From Candidatus Competibacteraceae bacterium (GTDB lineage Bacteria; Pseudomonadota; Gammaproteobacteria; Competibacterales; Competibacteraceae), in NCBI GenBank assembly GCA_016713505.1, contig JADJPA010000001.1, forward strand, positions 2,183,501-2,247,500: a stretch of 64,000 nt of DNA, in the 5' to 3' direction. How positions within the stretch are numbered: position 1 is the first letter of the stretch; every line of letters begins with the position of its first letter. The position numbers and the translations under genes were made by a program. Below the pieces are notes generated by a model that did no database searches, was not told the origin of the DNA, and saw nothing but the letters and a program-made list of their open reading frames with translations. Below are positions 20,947 through 30,185 of the stretch, piece after piece.

Positions 20947-21330
20947 AGTTAGTACCTCAAAGGTCGGCCGGTGAATCAGGGCGAGCCAGCAGCGCGCTAG
21001 CGAGATTTTGGTCGAACGAGCCCGCTCCAACAGCTGTTAAGCGCTCTAAACCATTTTTTCAATATGGGGAATTAGGATTTTAACAGAAGCTATTGCACTG
21101 CAAAATATTCTTGGAACAGGCCACATTTTGCCGGCCGGTCACCCAGCGCATCAGGGTCGCAGGCAACCGCCCTCAAGGCACCGGGGGTAGCCTCACCGCC
21201 ACGGCGCTGTTGAAGGGGAGGATCGGCCGGATACCTCGCCTCCTGGATGAGCCGCAGTGACGGACCATGAATGTTGCGATGCAGCAATCATTGCTGTATA
21301 TTGCATTGCAGCAATTTCAAGGGGAGCACC
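20947..21330. other. Intergenic region gltA to phasin gene (384 bp)
   Basis: This divergent region should carry the promoters of both gltA and the phasin gene. Near the gltA side (21060-21120) it is AT-rich and contains the palindrome TTGCACTGCAA. Near the phasin side it contains the TGC/GCA-rich inverted repeats listed separately. No gene was recognised. Confidence 0.5.
21282..21316 (+). promoter_or_regulatory. Candidate operator upstream of the phasin gene
   Basis: A perfect inverted repeat CAGCAAT-C-ATTGCTG (21282-21296) is followed closely by a second ATTGC...GCAAT pair ending at about 21316, just before the ribosome binding site. TGC/GCA-rich palindromes of this sort are recognised by PhaR-type regulators of PHA granule genes in other bacteria. 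The assignment to PhaR is inference. Confidence 0.45.
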
Positions 21331-21681
21331 GTGATCGCAACGCTACTTAAACTACTGGAAGTTTCTCGAATCCTGGCGGAACCCTTGGTCAGACTTAATC
21401 GAGCGGCAGCGACAAATACCGAAAAACTGGTGGTTTTTCAGATGAGCGCCTTAAACTCCTATCTGAAGATCAGCCTCAACCAGTTGAAAGCCGCCGCCGA
21501 AATCACCGATATCGCCAGCTTGCAGGATTTTTGCCAGCGCCAAACGGGGATCGCCGAAACCGTCCGGCAAAAGCTGTTGAGCGACACCAGAGCCATCTCG
21601 GGCATCGCTAGCTGGTTTGCGGCCGAAATGGATGATCTCGCAATAACCGTGCTAGATGACCTACTACCCAAGGCCGCCTGA
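21331..21681 (+). CDS. Phasin family protein (PHA granule-associated)
   Basis: The 116-residue, alpha-helical protein resembles the phasin_2 family, which coats polyhydroxyalkanoate granules. Typical features are the amphipathic NTEKLVVFQMSALNSYLKISLNQLKAA segment, split by short helices with alternating hydrophobic residues, and the absence of a signal peptide. The start is a GTG preceded by GGGGAG 5 nt upstream. Presence of a phasin implies PHA storage, although no synthase gene lies in this window. The assignment rests on composition and pattern, so it is less firm than for enzymes. Confidence 0.75.
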   Translation: MIATLLKLLEVSRILAEPLVRLNRAAATNTEKLVVFQMSALNSYLKISLNQLKAAAEITDIASLQDFCQRQTGIAETVRQKLLSDTRAISGIASWFAAEMDDLAITVLDDLLPKAA

Positions 21682-21749
21682 CCTCAAGACCTCAATGCCG
21701 ATCCTCCACCGTTGCGGGTCCTTGGGTAATCAACACCGTTGAGCGCGAG

Positions 21750-22556
21750 TTGCACCAACCCATCTCCGTCGGGGTTTTCGCCGAATCTCCCTTGCTCGAA
21801 CACCCCTCCGCCATCTTAGCCACCGAGCTGGGGCTACCGCTGGCCAGCGCCGCCAACGATACCGCCGGCTGTACGCACGGTCTTTGTTTGACTCTTGATC
21901 GGCTGGAGCTACGAGAGCTGACACGCGGCGGTTCCGGGCCCATCTATGCCGATTTCGTTCTGGGGCAAGCCGCCCACCGGCGCCGCTTCGGCGGCGGGCG
22001 CGGCCAGCCGCTGGCCAGGGCGGTCGGACTCAAGGCTAACACCGTCCCCACTGTCATCGACGCCACGGCCGGCCTGGGGCGCGATGCCTTTGTCTTGGCC
22101 AGTCTGGGTTGCACCGTCTATTTGCTGGAGCGGTCGCCGATCATTGCGGCGTTGTTGCGCGATGGGCTAGCGCGCGCCGCGCGCGATCAGGAGATCGGGC
22201 CTTGGGTTCGGCAACGGCTGCATCTGATCGGAGCGGATAGCCGGGATTACTTACCGAAGCTTTCGGCGGAACAGCGCCCTGACGTGGTTTATTTGGACCC
22301 GATGTATCCGCATCGCCAGAAAACGGCGCTGGTCAAAAAGGAGATGCGCTTGCTGCGGGCGCTGGTCGGTGACGACCAAGACGCTTCCAGCCTGCTGGCT
22401 ACCGCGCTGGCCTGCGCCCGCCGGCGGGTCGTGGTAAAAAGACCCCGTTGGGCTCCAACCCTGTCAGGTCCGACGCCGGATTTTCAAACCAGCGCGCCAA
22501 ACACCCGCTTCGACATCTACCTCACCAAGCCCTCGTCAGGAAACGCGCGGGTTTGA
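21750..22556 (+). CDS. rsmJ: 16S rRNA (guanine(1516)-N(2))-methyltransferase
   Basis: RsmJ methylates G1516 of 16S rRNA. The 268-residue product shows the SAM-binding region VIDATAGLGRDAFVLASLG, the catalytic-type motif YLDPMYPHR and the family end DIYLTKPSS. No ATG precedes the conserved region in frame, so the TTG at 21750 is the likely start; the ribosome binding site is weak. Confidence 0.93.
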   Translation: MHQPISVGVFAESPLLEHPSAILATELGLPLASAANDTAGCTHGLCLTLDRLELRELTRGGSGPIYADFVLGQAAHRRRFGGGRGQPLARAVGLKANTVPTVIDATAGLGRDAFVLASLGCTVYLLERSPIIAALLRDGLARAARDQEIGPWVRQRLHLIGADSRDYLPKLSAEQRPDVVYLDPMYPHRQKTALVKKEMRLLRALVGDDQDASSLLATALACARRRVVVKRPRWAPTLSGPTPDFQTSAPNTRFDIYLTKPSSGNARV

Positions 22557-22565
22557 CAAAGCTTT

Positions 22566-23645
22566 TTACCGTACTGCTTGAGGTAAAGCCTCTCTGGGGG
22601 CTGCTACTGGGCCAGAAAGCGGATTTGGAAGCACTACCGCAGCACCACCAAACTGTCTGACCACGGAGTTTTGGCCGCTATTTCCCGTCGAATCGACCCA
22701 GCGGGATGCCCACAGCGGCGGGCTTACCGGCAGCGCGGAAGCCGCAAACGGAACCCGTGTCAACGATGCGGGTCGGGCCACGGGCGCTACCGGCGGATGC
22801 GACAGTTGGCCGTAGGCGCGGGTGATCTTCTCGACATAGGCGCGTGTTTCGGCATAGGGGGGAACTCCGCCGTAACGCACCACCGCCCCTTCTCCCGCGT
22901 TATAGCCGGCCAGCGTCAGACGGACATCGCCGCGAAAATAAGCCAACAACCACCGTAAATAGGCCATGCCGCCGTGCAGGTTTTGCACCGGGTCATAGGG
23001 GTCCTGCACGCCGAAGCGCTGGGCGGTTTTGGGGATCAATTGCATCAAACCCTGGGCCTCCTTGTCCGAACGCGCTTGCGCGTTGAAGCCGGATTCCGCC
23101 TCGATCACCGCCAGTACCAAGGACGGTTGCAAGCCATAATTCGGCGCCAGGCGCGTCACCATCGCCTCGACCTGCGCCCGTTTCGGCGACGGGGGGCCGC
23201 GTCGGACGGCGGCGAGCTGCAAGGGCGGTGGCGGCCGGCGGGTCGGATCGACCGGTTCAGCGCAGATTGCTCGCTTGGTTTTGGCCAGACCTCCTAACCG
23301 CGCCAGCATCCGTTGCGCCGGAGCATCGCCCTTCGACGCCGCCAGCCGAAACCAAGCGGCTGCTTGCGCATCATCGCGGGTCACGCCGCGGCCGTTGGCG
23401 AACATCCAGCCCAGTTGATATTGCGCGGGCGCGTGGCCGCGCCGCGCCGCCGCGCAGTAGAGTTGCATCGCGCGGCCGTAATCCTGGGCGACGCCTTCGC
23501 CGTGCTCGTAGCGCGCCGCCCATTCGGTCTGAGCCATCGGCGCTCCCTTGATCAGTCTGAGCCAATCCGGGCCTGAAGCGGCGCTATGTACGGCAGTGCC
23601 GTAGAGGCCCGCCATGCCAACCACAAGAAAATAATGTAACTTCAT
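22566..23645 (-). CDS. Lytic transglycosylase with Sel1-like repeats
   Basis: The 359-residue secreted protein starts at MKLHYFLVVG with GAGGG upstream and a signal peptide ending near residue 23. Residues ~40-115 are two Sel1-like repeats (AARYEHGEGVAQDYGRAMQL, QLGWMFANGRGVTRDDAQAA). Residues ~155-300 are an SLT (Slt/MltC-type) domain with catalytic Glu184 in AESGFN, plus GLMQLIPKTA and AGYNAGEGAV. It should cleave peptidoglycan glycan strands in the periplasm. The last ~60 residues are Pro/Ala-rich. The fusion of Sel1 repeats with SLT is known in proteobacteria. Confidence 0.93.
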   Translation of the reverse strand: MKLHYFLVVGMAGLYGTAVHSAASGPDWLRLIKGAPMAQTEWAARYEHGEGVAQDYGRAMQLYCAAARRGHAPAQYQLGWMFANGRGVTRDDAQAAAWFRLAASKGDAPAQRMLARLGGLAKTKRAICAEPVDPTRRPPPPLQLAAVRRGPPSPKRAQVEAMVTRLAPNYGLQPSLVLAVIEAESGFNAQARSDKEAQGLMQLIPKTAQRFGVQDPYDPVQNLHGGMAYLRWLLAYFRGDVRLTLAGYNAGEGAVVRYGGVPPYAETRAYVEKITRAYGQLSHPPVAPVARPASLTRVPFAASALPVSPPLWASRWVDSTGNSGQNSVVRQFGGAAVVLPNPLSGPVAAPREALPQAVR

Positions 23646-23910
23646 CAAGTCCCTCATCCGGCAGACGTGATTCATAGTTTTACCCATGCTAAGCGCTTTT
23701 TGTCTGAAATTCCATCCATAACTCTTAGCAAAAGTCTTGCCAGCCCGCCTTCGCGCCGGCGCGCGTTTTAAGCTATAAATCGCGATCATTGCAAAAAAAT
23801 GATGAGGTCCGCTGAGAAACCTCGACCGTTCCTGTAGACTTTTTACTTCACTATTAAGACCCAAGCACCTTATTCGCTATTGCCTGAACCCGATCCGACA
23901 GGAGGCCATG

Positions 23911-25953
23911 ATGGTCAGCTACACCACCGAGTCCATCCGCAACATTGCTCTAGCCGGGCATGGCGCGGCTGGAAAAACCACGCTGGTGGAATCCATTTTG
24001 CACCACGCCGGCAAACTCCCCGCTCCCGGCGCTGTTGAGAAGGGGAATACGGTCTGCGATTTCGACCCCCAAGAAAAAGCGCACCAACACTCGCTGGACT
24101 CGGCGCTGGTCAATCTGGACTATCACGATGCCCACATCAATCTGATCGATACGCCCGGCTTTCCGGATTTTCTCGGTCAAGCCATCGCCGTATTGCCGGC
24201 GGTCGAAACGGTGGCCGTGGTCATCAACGCTCAAACCGGTATCGAATCCGTCACGCAACGGATCATGGAACGCGCCGGCGAGCGCGGGCAGTGCCGGATG
24301 ATCGTCGTCAACAAAATCGATGCCGAAAACCTCAATCTAGCCGGGTTGGTGAGCCAGATTCAAGACAGCTTCGGCAAGGAATGCCTGCCGATCAACCTGC
24401 CGGCCAAGGGTGGCGCCGAAGTGGTCGATTGCTTCTTCAACCCCGTCGGCGACAGCGATTTTTCCAGCGTGGCCAACGCTCATTCCGCTCTCATCGATCA
24501 AGTGGTGGAAATGGATGAGGAATTGATGGCGCTCTATCTGGATCAGGGCGAGGATCTCCAGCCCAACCAGCTGCACGCGCCCTTTGAAAAAGCCTTGCGC
24601 GAAGGTCACCTCATTCCGATTTGTTTCGTTTCGGCGCGCACCGGGGCGGGTGTGAAAGAGCTATTGGACGTGTTCGTCAAGCTATTGCCCAACCCGACCG
24701 AGGGCACTCCCGAACCGTTCTTGAAAGGCGAGGGAAAAACGCAGCAGGTCTATCCCGCGCCCGACCCGCAACAGCATGTGATCGCGCATGTCTTCAAAGT
24801 GGTCATCGACCCGTTCATCGGCAAACTGGGCATCTTCCGAATCTATCAAGGTACGCTCAACAAGGACAACCAGTTGTATATCGGCGACGGCCGCAAGCCG
24901 TTCAAGGTCAGCCACCTGTTTCACTTGCACGGCAAGGAACACCCGGAAGTCATGGCCGGCATACCGGGCGATATTTGCGCCGTGGCCAAGGTAGACGACA
25001 TCCATCGCAGCGTGGTGTTGCACGATTCCCACGACGACGATCAAATCCACCCACAGCCACTGCGTTTTCCGACGCCGCTGTTCGGTCTGGCCATCCGCGC
25101 CGCCACCCGCGGCGACGAGCAAAAACTATCGGATACCGTGCACAAGCTGCTGGAAGAAGATCCTTGTCTGGCGCTGGAGCACAACGCCCATACCAAGGAA
25201 ACCGTCCTACGGGGCTTGAGCGACCTGCATCTGCGCATCACCCTGGAAAAGATGCAGCAACGCTACAACTTGCAAGTCGAAACCAAGCCGCCCAAGATCG
25301 CCTATAAGGAAACCGTGAGCCAGAACGCCGAAGGCCATCACCGCCACAAGAAACAAACGGGCGGAGCTGGCCAGTTTGGCGAGGTGTACATGCGCATCGA
25401 GCCGCTGCCGCGCGATGCCGGCTTCGAGTTCGTCAGCGCCGTCGTGGGCGGCACCATCCCCACCTCGTTCTTGCCCGCCGTGGAGAAAGGCGTGCGCGAA
25501 GCCTTGCAGGAAGGCGCCATTGCCGGCTATCCGATGCAGGACGTACGCGCCATCGCCTACGATGGCAAGTACCATCCGGTCGACTCCAAGGAAATCGCCT
25601 TCATCACCGCCGGACGCGAGGCGTTCCTGGATGCGGTCAGCAAAGCCAAACCGCTGGTGCTGGAACCCATCGTCAACCTGCAAGTGCGCACTCCGGCCGA
25701 CAGCGTCGGCGCGATCACCGGCGATTTGTCCAGCCGGCGCGGCCGCATCGCCGGCACCGACGCCGGCCCGCGCGGCATGAGCATCATCAACGCCCAAGTA
25801 CCGTTGGCCGAGCTGGAAGGTTACGAGTCGCAATTGAAATCCATGACCGGCGGCCACGGTTCGTACAACATCGAACTCAGCCATTACGATCCGGTGCCGG
25901 GCGACATCCAGCAAAAGCTGCAAGCCGCCCACAAGAAACAGCAGGAAAACTGA
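23911..25953 (+). CDS. Elongation factor G-like GTPase (EF-G paralogue)
   Basis: The 680-residue protein has all five EF-G domains, but its G1 loop reads GHGAAGKTTL instead of the AHIDAGKTT of canonical EF-G. That variant marks the EF-G-like (EF-G2) group, whose role in translation or ribosome recycling is not settled. G3 DTPGFPDF and G4 NKID are intact. Two ATGs are adjacent; the second is better spaced (5 nt) from AGGAGG. It stands alone rather than in the str operon, supporting a paralogue and not the main fusA. Confidence 0.92.
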   Translation: MVSYTTESIRNIALAGHGAAGKTTLVESILHHAGKLPAPGAVEKGNTVCDFDPQEKAHQHSLDSALVNLDYHDAHINLIDTPGFPDFLGQAIAVLPAVETVAVVINAQTGIESVTQRIMERAGERGQCRMIVVNKIDAENLNLAGLVSQIQDSFGKECLPINLPAKGGAEVVDCFFNPVGDSDFSSVANAHSALIDQVVEMDEELMALYLDQGEDLQPNQLHAPFEKALREGHLIPICFVSARTGAGVKELLDVFVKLLPNPTEGTPEPFLKGEGKTQQVYPAPDPQQHVIAHVFKVVIDPFIGKLGIFRIYQGTLNKDNQLYIGDGRKPFKVSHLFHLHGKEHPEVMAGIPGDICAVAKVDDIHRSVVLHDSHDDDQIHPQPLRFPTPLFGLAIRAATRGDEQKLSDTVHKLLEEDPCLALEHNAHTKETVLRGLSDLHLRITLEKMQQRYNLQVETKPPKIAYKETVSQNAEGHHRHKKQTGGAGQFGEVYMRIEPLPRDAGFEFVSAVVGGTIPTSFLPAVEKGVREALQEGAIAGYPMQDVRAIAYDGKYHPVDSKEIAFITAGREAFLDAVSKAKPLVLEPIVNLQVRTPADSVGAITGDLSSRRGRIAGTDAGPRGMSIINAQVPLAELEGYESQLKSMTGGHGSYNIELSHYDPVPGDIQQKLQAAHKKQQEN

Positions 25954-26006
25954 TCGTTCGGGCGCGGGCCGGTTCATCCCGGCTTGCGCCTTGCAAGATC
26001 GCTCGA

Positions 26007-26528
26007 TCACACTTCCCGCAGCGCCTGCTGGTAAGCCTCCCGCACCTCCGCGCCAAAACACACCAGATAGACCGTCTCAAGTTGCTCGTTGCCGGCCAGG
26101 AACTTGCGGACTTCCCGCAGCGCGATCCGCGCCGCCGCCGCGAGCGGATAGCCGTACACGCCGCAACTGATGGCGGGAAACGCGAGGGTGCGCACGCCGT
26201 TTTCCATGGCGAGTTCAAGGCTGTTGCGATAGCAAGACGCCAGCAATTCCGGTTCGCCTCGGTCCCCGCCCCCCCAGATCGGACCGACCGTGTGAATGAC
26301 GTAACGCGCCGGCAAGCGGTAACCGCGCGTGATCTTGGCCTGACCGGTCTCACAACCTTGCAGGGCCCGGCACTCGGCCAGCAGTTCCGGGCCGGCGGCG
26401 CGATGGATGGCTCCATCCACACCGCCGCCACCCAGCAACGAACGGTTGGCGGCGTTGACGATGGCATCCACTCGCAACTGGGTAATGTCGTCCGAAACCA
26501 GCTTGATTCGCTCAGCGTCCGCCGTCAT
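26007..26528 (-). CDS. Macrodomain protein, probable O-acetyl-ADP-ribose deacetylase
   Basis: The 173-residue protein is a single MacroD-type macrodomain like E. coli YmdB. It binds ADP-ribose and removes acetyl or ADP-ribosyl groups. The motifs VNAANRSLLGGGGVDGAIH and AFPAISCGVYGYP are characteristic. I start at MTADAERIKL, where homology begins. It lies 13 bp downstream of the rubredoxin gene on the same strand. Confidence 0.94.
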   Translation of the reverse strand: MTADAERIKLVSDDITQLRVDAIVNAANRSLLGGGGVDGAIHRAAGPELLAECRALQGCETGQAKITRGYRLPARYVIHTVGPIWGGGDRGEPELLASCYRNSLELAMENGVRTLAFPAISCGVYGYPLAAAARIALREVRKFLAGNEQLETVYLVCFGAEVREAYQQALREV

Positions 26529-26541
26529 GTCGGTGCTCCGG

Positions 26542-26706
26542 TTAAATCTCGACCATCTCGAAATCATCCTTGGTCGCGCCGCATTCCGGGCAGGTCCACG
26601 TCAGCGGCACTTCGTCCCAAGAGGTCCCCGGCGGAATGCCATCCTCGGGCCAACCTTTCTCCTCATCATAAATAAATCCACAAATCAAACACATATATTT
26701 CTTCAT
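26542..26706 (-). CDS. rubA: Rubredoxin
   Basis: This small 54-residue gene encodes a rubredoxin, a one-iron electron carrier. Both CxxCG knuckles that bind the Fe(SCys)4 centre are present: CLICGFIYDEEKG near the N-terminus and CPECGATKDDFE near the C-terminus, with the typical GIPPGTSWDEVPLTW between them. It starts MKKYMCLICG. No rubredoxin reductase or alkane hydroxylase gene is adjacent, so its partner is unknown. Confidence 0.96.
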   Translation of the reverse strand: MKKYMCLICGFIYDEEKGWPEDGIPPGTSWDEVPLTWTCPECGATKDDFEMVEI

Positions 26707-26850
26707 ATCATTCGTAATTTCCGATTACAGTGGTTTGTTGGCAGCTTGCGCAAACGGTATTGTCCCACGCCGATGAATCCCGAAAAACCCGTGATGTTTG
26801 TTAGAATTCAGCCTGCTACGCAATCAATCCCCCGACTCAGGAGTTCCGGC

Positions 26851-27681
26851 TTGATCCCTGTAAACCCGGCCTCTATTCCGGTGGTCATGACGCTGGCGGG
26901 GAACGACCCCAGCGGCGGTGCTGGCCTCTGTGCCGATATCGAAACGCTCGTCAGTTTAGGCTGCCACCCCGCGCCCGTGGTCACGGCCCTGACCGTACAG
27001 GATACCCATAATGTCAAGGCGCTACTGCCGGTCGATGCCAAGCTGGTACTGGCCCAAGCGAACGCGATCCTGAATGATATGCCGGTTGCGGCCTTCAAGA
27101 TCGGCGTGATCGGTAGCGCGGAGAATGCCGCCGCCCTTCATACGCTCTTGAGCGCCTATCCCAAGATCCCTGTGGTGCTCGATCCGGTGCTGGCGGCGGG
27201 CGGCGGCACCGAACTGGCCGACAAGGATCTGGTCGCCGCCATTCAAACCCTGCTGCTGCCGTTGACCACTGTCCTCACTCCCAACAGCATCGAGGCGCGT
27301 CGGCTGGCCCCCGAAGCCGATACGCTGAACGCCTGCGCCATGGCCTTGCTGGCGCGCGGCTGTCAATATGTCCTGATCACTGGCGGACACGAACCGAGCG
27401 ATGAGGTCATCAACAACCTCTATGGCAATAATCGGCTGCTGGACACCTTTCGCTGGCCGCGCCTGCCGGATAGCTACCACGGTTCCGGCTGCACCTTGGC
27501 CGCCGCCATCGCGGCTTTGCTCGCACAAGGCCACGAACCGCACTCAAGCACCCCGCTTTCCGCCCTCCTTAAAGCGCAGAATTATACGTGGCGGTCGCTG
27601 GAGGCCGGTTATAAAACGGGCGGCGGACAATGGTTGCCCAACCGCCTGTTTTGGGCCACCTCTCGCGGAGATCGTTCATGA
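26851..27681 (+). CDS. thiD: Hydroxymethylpyrimidine/phosphomethylpyrimidine kinase
   Basis: ThiD phosphorylates HMP and HMP-P in the pyrimidine branch of thiamine synthesis. The 276-residue product shows TLAGNDPSGGAGLCADIETL, LDPVLAAGGG, LTPNSIEA and the active-site region YHGSGCTLAAAIAA. The start is probably the TTG with AGGAG 7 nt upstream, since homology begins a few codons later; an ATG at 26773 is possible. Its stop overlaps the thiE start as ATGA. Confidence 0.94.
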   Translation: MIPVNPASIPVVMTLAGNDPSGGAGLCADIETLVSLGCHPAPVVTALTVQDTHNVKALLPVDAKLVLAQANAILNDMPVAAFKIGVIGSAENAAALHTLLSAYPKIPVVLDPVLAAGGGTELADKDLVAAIQTLLLPLTTVLTPNSIEARRLAPEADTLNACAMALLARGCQYVLITGGHEPSDEVINNLYGNNRLLDTFRWPRLPDSYHGSGCTLAAAIAALLAQGHEPHSSTPLSALLKAQNYTWRSLEAGYKTGGGQWLPNRLFWATSRGDRS

Positions 27682-28304
27682 AGAAACCAGTCTGCCGAGG
27701 GCTTTACGCGATCACCGATGCCGTGTTGCTGCCCGACGAGCGGCTGCTCGCGGCGGTCGAGCAAGCGATAGTGGGCGGCGCGCGCTGGGTTCAATATCGC
27801 GACAAAAGCGAAGACGGCGGTCGGCGGCTGGCCCAAGCGCATGGCTTGAACCAGCTATGCCGGCGCCATCAGATCCCATTGATCGTCAATGACGATGTGG
27901 AACTGGCCGCTCAAGTCGGCGCGGCGGGCGTTCACATCGGCCGAGATGATCCTGCTTTTGCAACGGCCCGCGCGCGCTTGGGCGAAACCGCGCTGATCGG
28001 GATATCCTGTTACGACCGCCTGACTCTGGCGCTGGACGCCGAACGGGCCGGCGCGGATTATGTGGCGTTCGGCGCGTTTTTCCCATCGCCCACCAAACCC
28101 GACGAAATTCGCGCCCCCCTCGGCCTGCTGCGAGAAGCCAAAGTCAGCTTGAAGGTACCCGTCGTCGCCATCGGCGGCATCACGCTCGACAACGCGCCCG
28201 CACTGCTGGAAGCCGGCGCTGACGCCTTAGCGGTGATCAGCGCGGTATTCGCCCAGCCTGACATCCAGGACGCGGCTCGCCGCTTCGCCGCGCTTTTCAC
28301 GTGA
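27678..28304 (+). CDS. thiE: Thiamine phosphate synthase
   Basis: ThiE joins HMP-PP with thiazole phosphate to make thiamine phosphate. The 208-residue TIM-barrel protein has VQYRDKSED, LIVNDDVELAAQVGAAGVHIG, GISCYDRLTLA and VAIGGITLDN, all diagnostic. It is translationally coupled to thiD (ATGA overlap) and followed closely by hemL. No TPP riboswitch was recognised before thiD. Confidence 0.96.
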   Translation: MKKPVCRGLYAITDAVLLPDERLLAAVEQAIVGGARWVQYRDKSEDGGRRLAQAHGLNQLCRRHQIPLIVNDDVELAAQVGAAGVHIGRDDPAFATARARLGETALIGISCYDRLTLALDAERAGADYVAFGAFFPSPTKPDEIRAPLGLLREAKVSLKVPVVAIGGITLDNAPALLEAGADALAVISAVFAQPDIQDAARRFAALFT

Positions 28305-28315
28305 GGATGACCGCC

Positions 28316-29593
28316 ATGAGCCGTTCTAAAACCTTGTTCGACGACGCGCAGCGCTATATTCCCGGCGGTGTCAATTCGCCAGTCCGGGCCTTTCGCGGCG
28401 TCGGCGGGACACCTATTTTTTTCAAACGCGGCGCGGGCGCCTATCTGTACGATGAGGACGATCGCCGTTACATCGATTATGTGGGCTCCTGGGGGCCGAT
28501 GATTGCCGGCCACGCGCATCCCGCCGTGGTTGGCGCCGTTCAGGCAGCGGCCGCCGACGGCCTGAGTTTCGGCGCGCCTACCGCTATCGAGACCGTAATG
28601 GCGCGCACCATTCAAGCATTAGTACCATCCATGGAGCTGGTGCGGATGTGCAATTCCGGCACCGAAGCCACCATGAGCGCCATCCGGCTGGCGCGCGGCT
28701 TCAGTTCCCGCAACACCCTGATCAAATTCGAGGGCTGTTATCACGGCCATTCCGATTCGCTGCTGATCAAGGCGGGGTCCGGCGCGCTGACTCTGGGCGT
28801 GCCGACTTCGCCCGGCGTGCCGGAAGCGCTGGCTGCTTACACCGTCACCTTGGATTACAACGACTTGTCACAGGTTGCGGCAGTCTTCGAGCAGATCGGG
28901 GCGGAAATCGCGGGCGTCATCGTCGAGCCGGTCGCCGGCAACATGAACTGCATTCCGCCCGCGCCCGGCTTTCTGGCGGGCTTGCGCGAGCTTTGTGACC
29001 GTTATGGCAGCGTGCTGATTTTCGATGAGGTGATGACCGGCTTTAGGGTTGCGCCGGGCGGCGCGCAGGCGCTCTATGGCGTCAAGCCCGATCTGACCAC
29101 GCTCGGCAAGATCATCGGCGGCGGGATGCCGGTCGGCGCGTTCGGCGGCCGGCGGGCGATCATGGAAAAACTGGCGCCGCTTGGGCCGATCTATCAAGCC
29201 GGCACGCTGTCGGGCAATCCGGTGGCGATGGCGGCGGGGTTGGCGACGCTGGACTTGATCGCCGCGCCCGGCTTCCACGACCGTCTGTCGGCCACAACCC
29301 GACAACTGTGCGATGGACTGGTCGCCGCCGCTCGTGAAGCGGGGGTGCCACTGACGGCGAATGCGGTCGGCGGCATGTTTGGGGTGTTTTTCACGCAAGA
29401 GCCGGTTACCCGCTACGCACAAGCGGTCGCCTGCGATGTCGGACGGTTCAAGGCGTTTTTTCACGGGATGCTCGCGGAAGGTGTTTACTTGGCGCCATCC
29501 GCTTTCGAGGCGGGATTTTTGTCCTCGGCCCATACCGGCGCTGATATTGACGCCACTCTCAGCGCCGCCCGCCGGGTTTTCGCGCGCATCTAA
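28316..29593 (+). CDS. hemL: Glutamate-1-semialdehyde 2,1-aminomutase
   Basis: HemL converts glutamate-1-semialdehyde to 5-aminolevulinate in the C5 pathway of haem synthesis, using PLP. The 425-residue product starts MSRSKTLFDDAQRYIPGGV, with the PLP-binding lysine in TLGKIIGGGMPVGAFGG and IFDEVMTGFRV before it. It lies 11 bp after thiE. The thiD-thiE-hemL order is conserved in many gammaproteobacteria. Confidence 0.98.
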   Translation: MSRSKTLFDDAQRYIPGGVNSPVRAFRGVGGTPIFFKRGAGAYLYDEDDRRYIDYVGSWGPMIAGHAHPAVVGAVQAAAADGLSFGAPTAIETVMARTIQALVPSMELVRMCNSGTEATMSAIRLARGFSSRNTLIKFEGCYHGHSDSLLIKAGSGALTLGVPTSPGVPEALAAYTVTLDYNDLSQVAAVFEQIGAEIAGVIVEPVAGNMNCIPPAPGFLAGLRELCDRYGSVLIFDEVMTGFRVAPGGAQALYGVKPDLTTLGKIIGGGMPVGAFGGRRAIMEKLAPLGPIYQAGTLSGNPVAMAAGLATLDLIAAPGFHDRLSATTRQLCDGLVAAAREAGVPLTANAVGGMFGVFFTQEPVTRYAQAVACDVGRFKAFFHGMLAEGVYLAPSAFEAGFLSSAHTGADIDATLSAARRVFARI

Positions 29594-29619
29594 GACCAGC
29601 CCAACCGGTTTAGCGGGAT

Positions 29620-30159
29620 TCAGCGCCGCAACCGCCAGTTACCCAACAAACCGATCGTGCCCAGGCTGATAAACAGCAGTAAATTCCACACCGGCATACT
29701 TATTCCCAGCAAGGCCCAATCGACCTTGGCACATTCGCCGGAACCGGTCAGCACTTCCCGCAGGGTCTCACCGAGCGGAAAGGTTCGCAGCATATACTCC
29801 AAGGTCGGTCCGCAGCGCGGCGCTTGGTCTGGCGGCAACTGTTGCAGCCACACATGGCGGGCCGCAATCGCCATACCGACGGTCGCCGCGAGGTCGATCA
29901 AAACGCCATAAACCTTCGCGCCTGTATCGCGCGGGTTGTGAACCGCCGCCGCCAGCAACGCCAATCCGACCGCCAGCAACGCCAGCCGCTGCAAAATACA
30001 CAGCGGACAAGGCGCGATACCCTGACCGTATTGCGCGTAATAGGCATAGCCCAAGGCGAGCGCGCAGATCAGAAAACCCAACGCATTCAGCCGGCGCCGG
30101 GACAACCCGCCAACACTTCCGGCAGCGGGGTCCATTACTGAAGAATCCTGCATGATCAT
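29620..30159 (-). CDS. dsbB: Disulfide bond formation protein B
   Basis: DsbB reoxidises DsbA and passes electrons to quinones. The 179-residue membrane protein has four hydrophobic segments and two periplasmic cysteine pairs, Cys51/Cys54 in CPLC and Cys116/Cys143. It converges on hemL. The start is uncertain within the first nine residues. Confidence 0.95.
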   Translation of the reverse strand: MIMQDSSVMDPAAGSVGGLSRRRLNALGFLICALALGYAYYAQYGQGIAPCPLCILQRLALLAVGLALLAAAVHNPRDTGAKVYGVLIDLAATVGMAIAARHVWLQQLPPDQAPRCGPTLEYMLRTFPLGETLREVLTGSGECAKVDWALLGISMPVWNLLLFISLGTIGLLGNWRLRR

Positions 30160-30185
30160 CCCATCAGCCTTTGAATGTTGAAGAT

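Noticed and set aside
26407..26850. N-terminal extension of thiD
   Set aside because: This stretch overlaps the macrodomain and rubredoxin genes on the other strand and has no ThiD homology; AGGAG before the TTG at 26851 marks the start.
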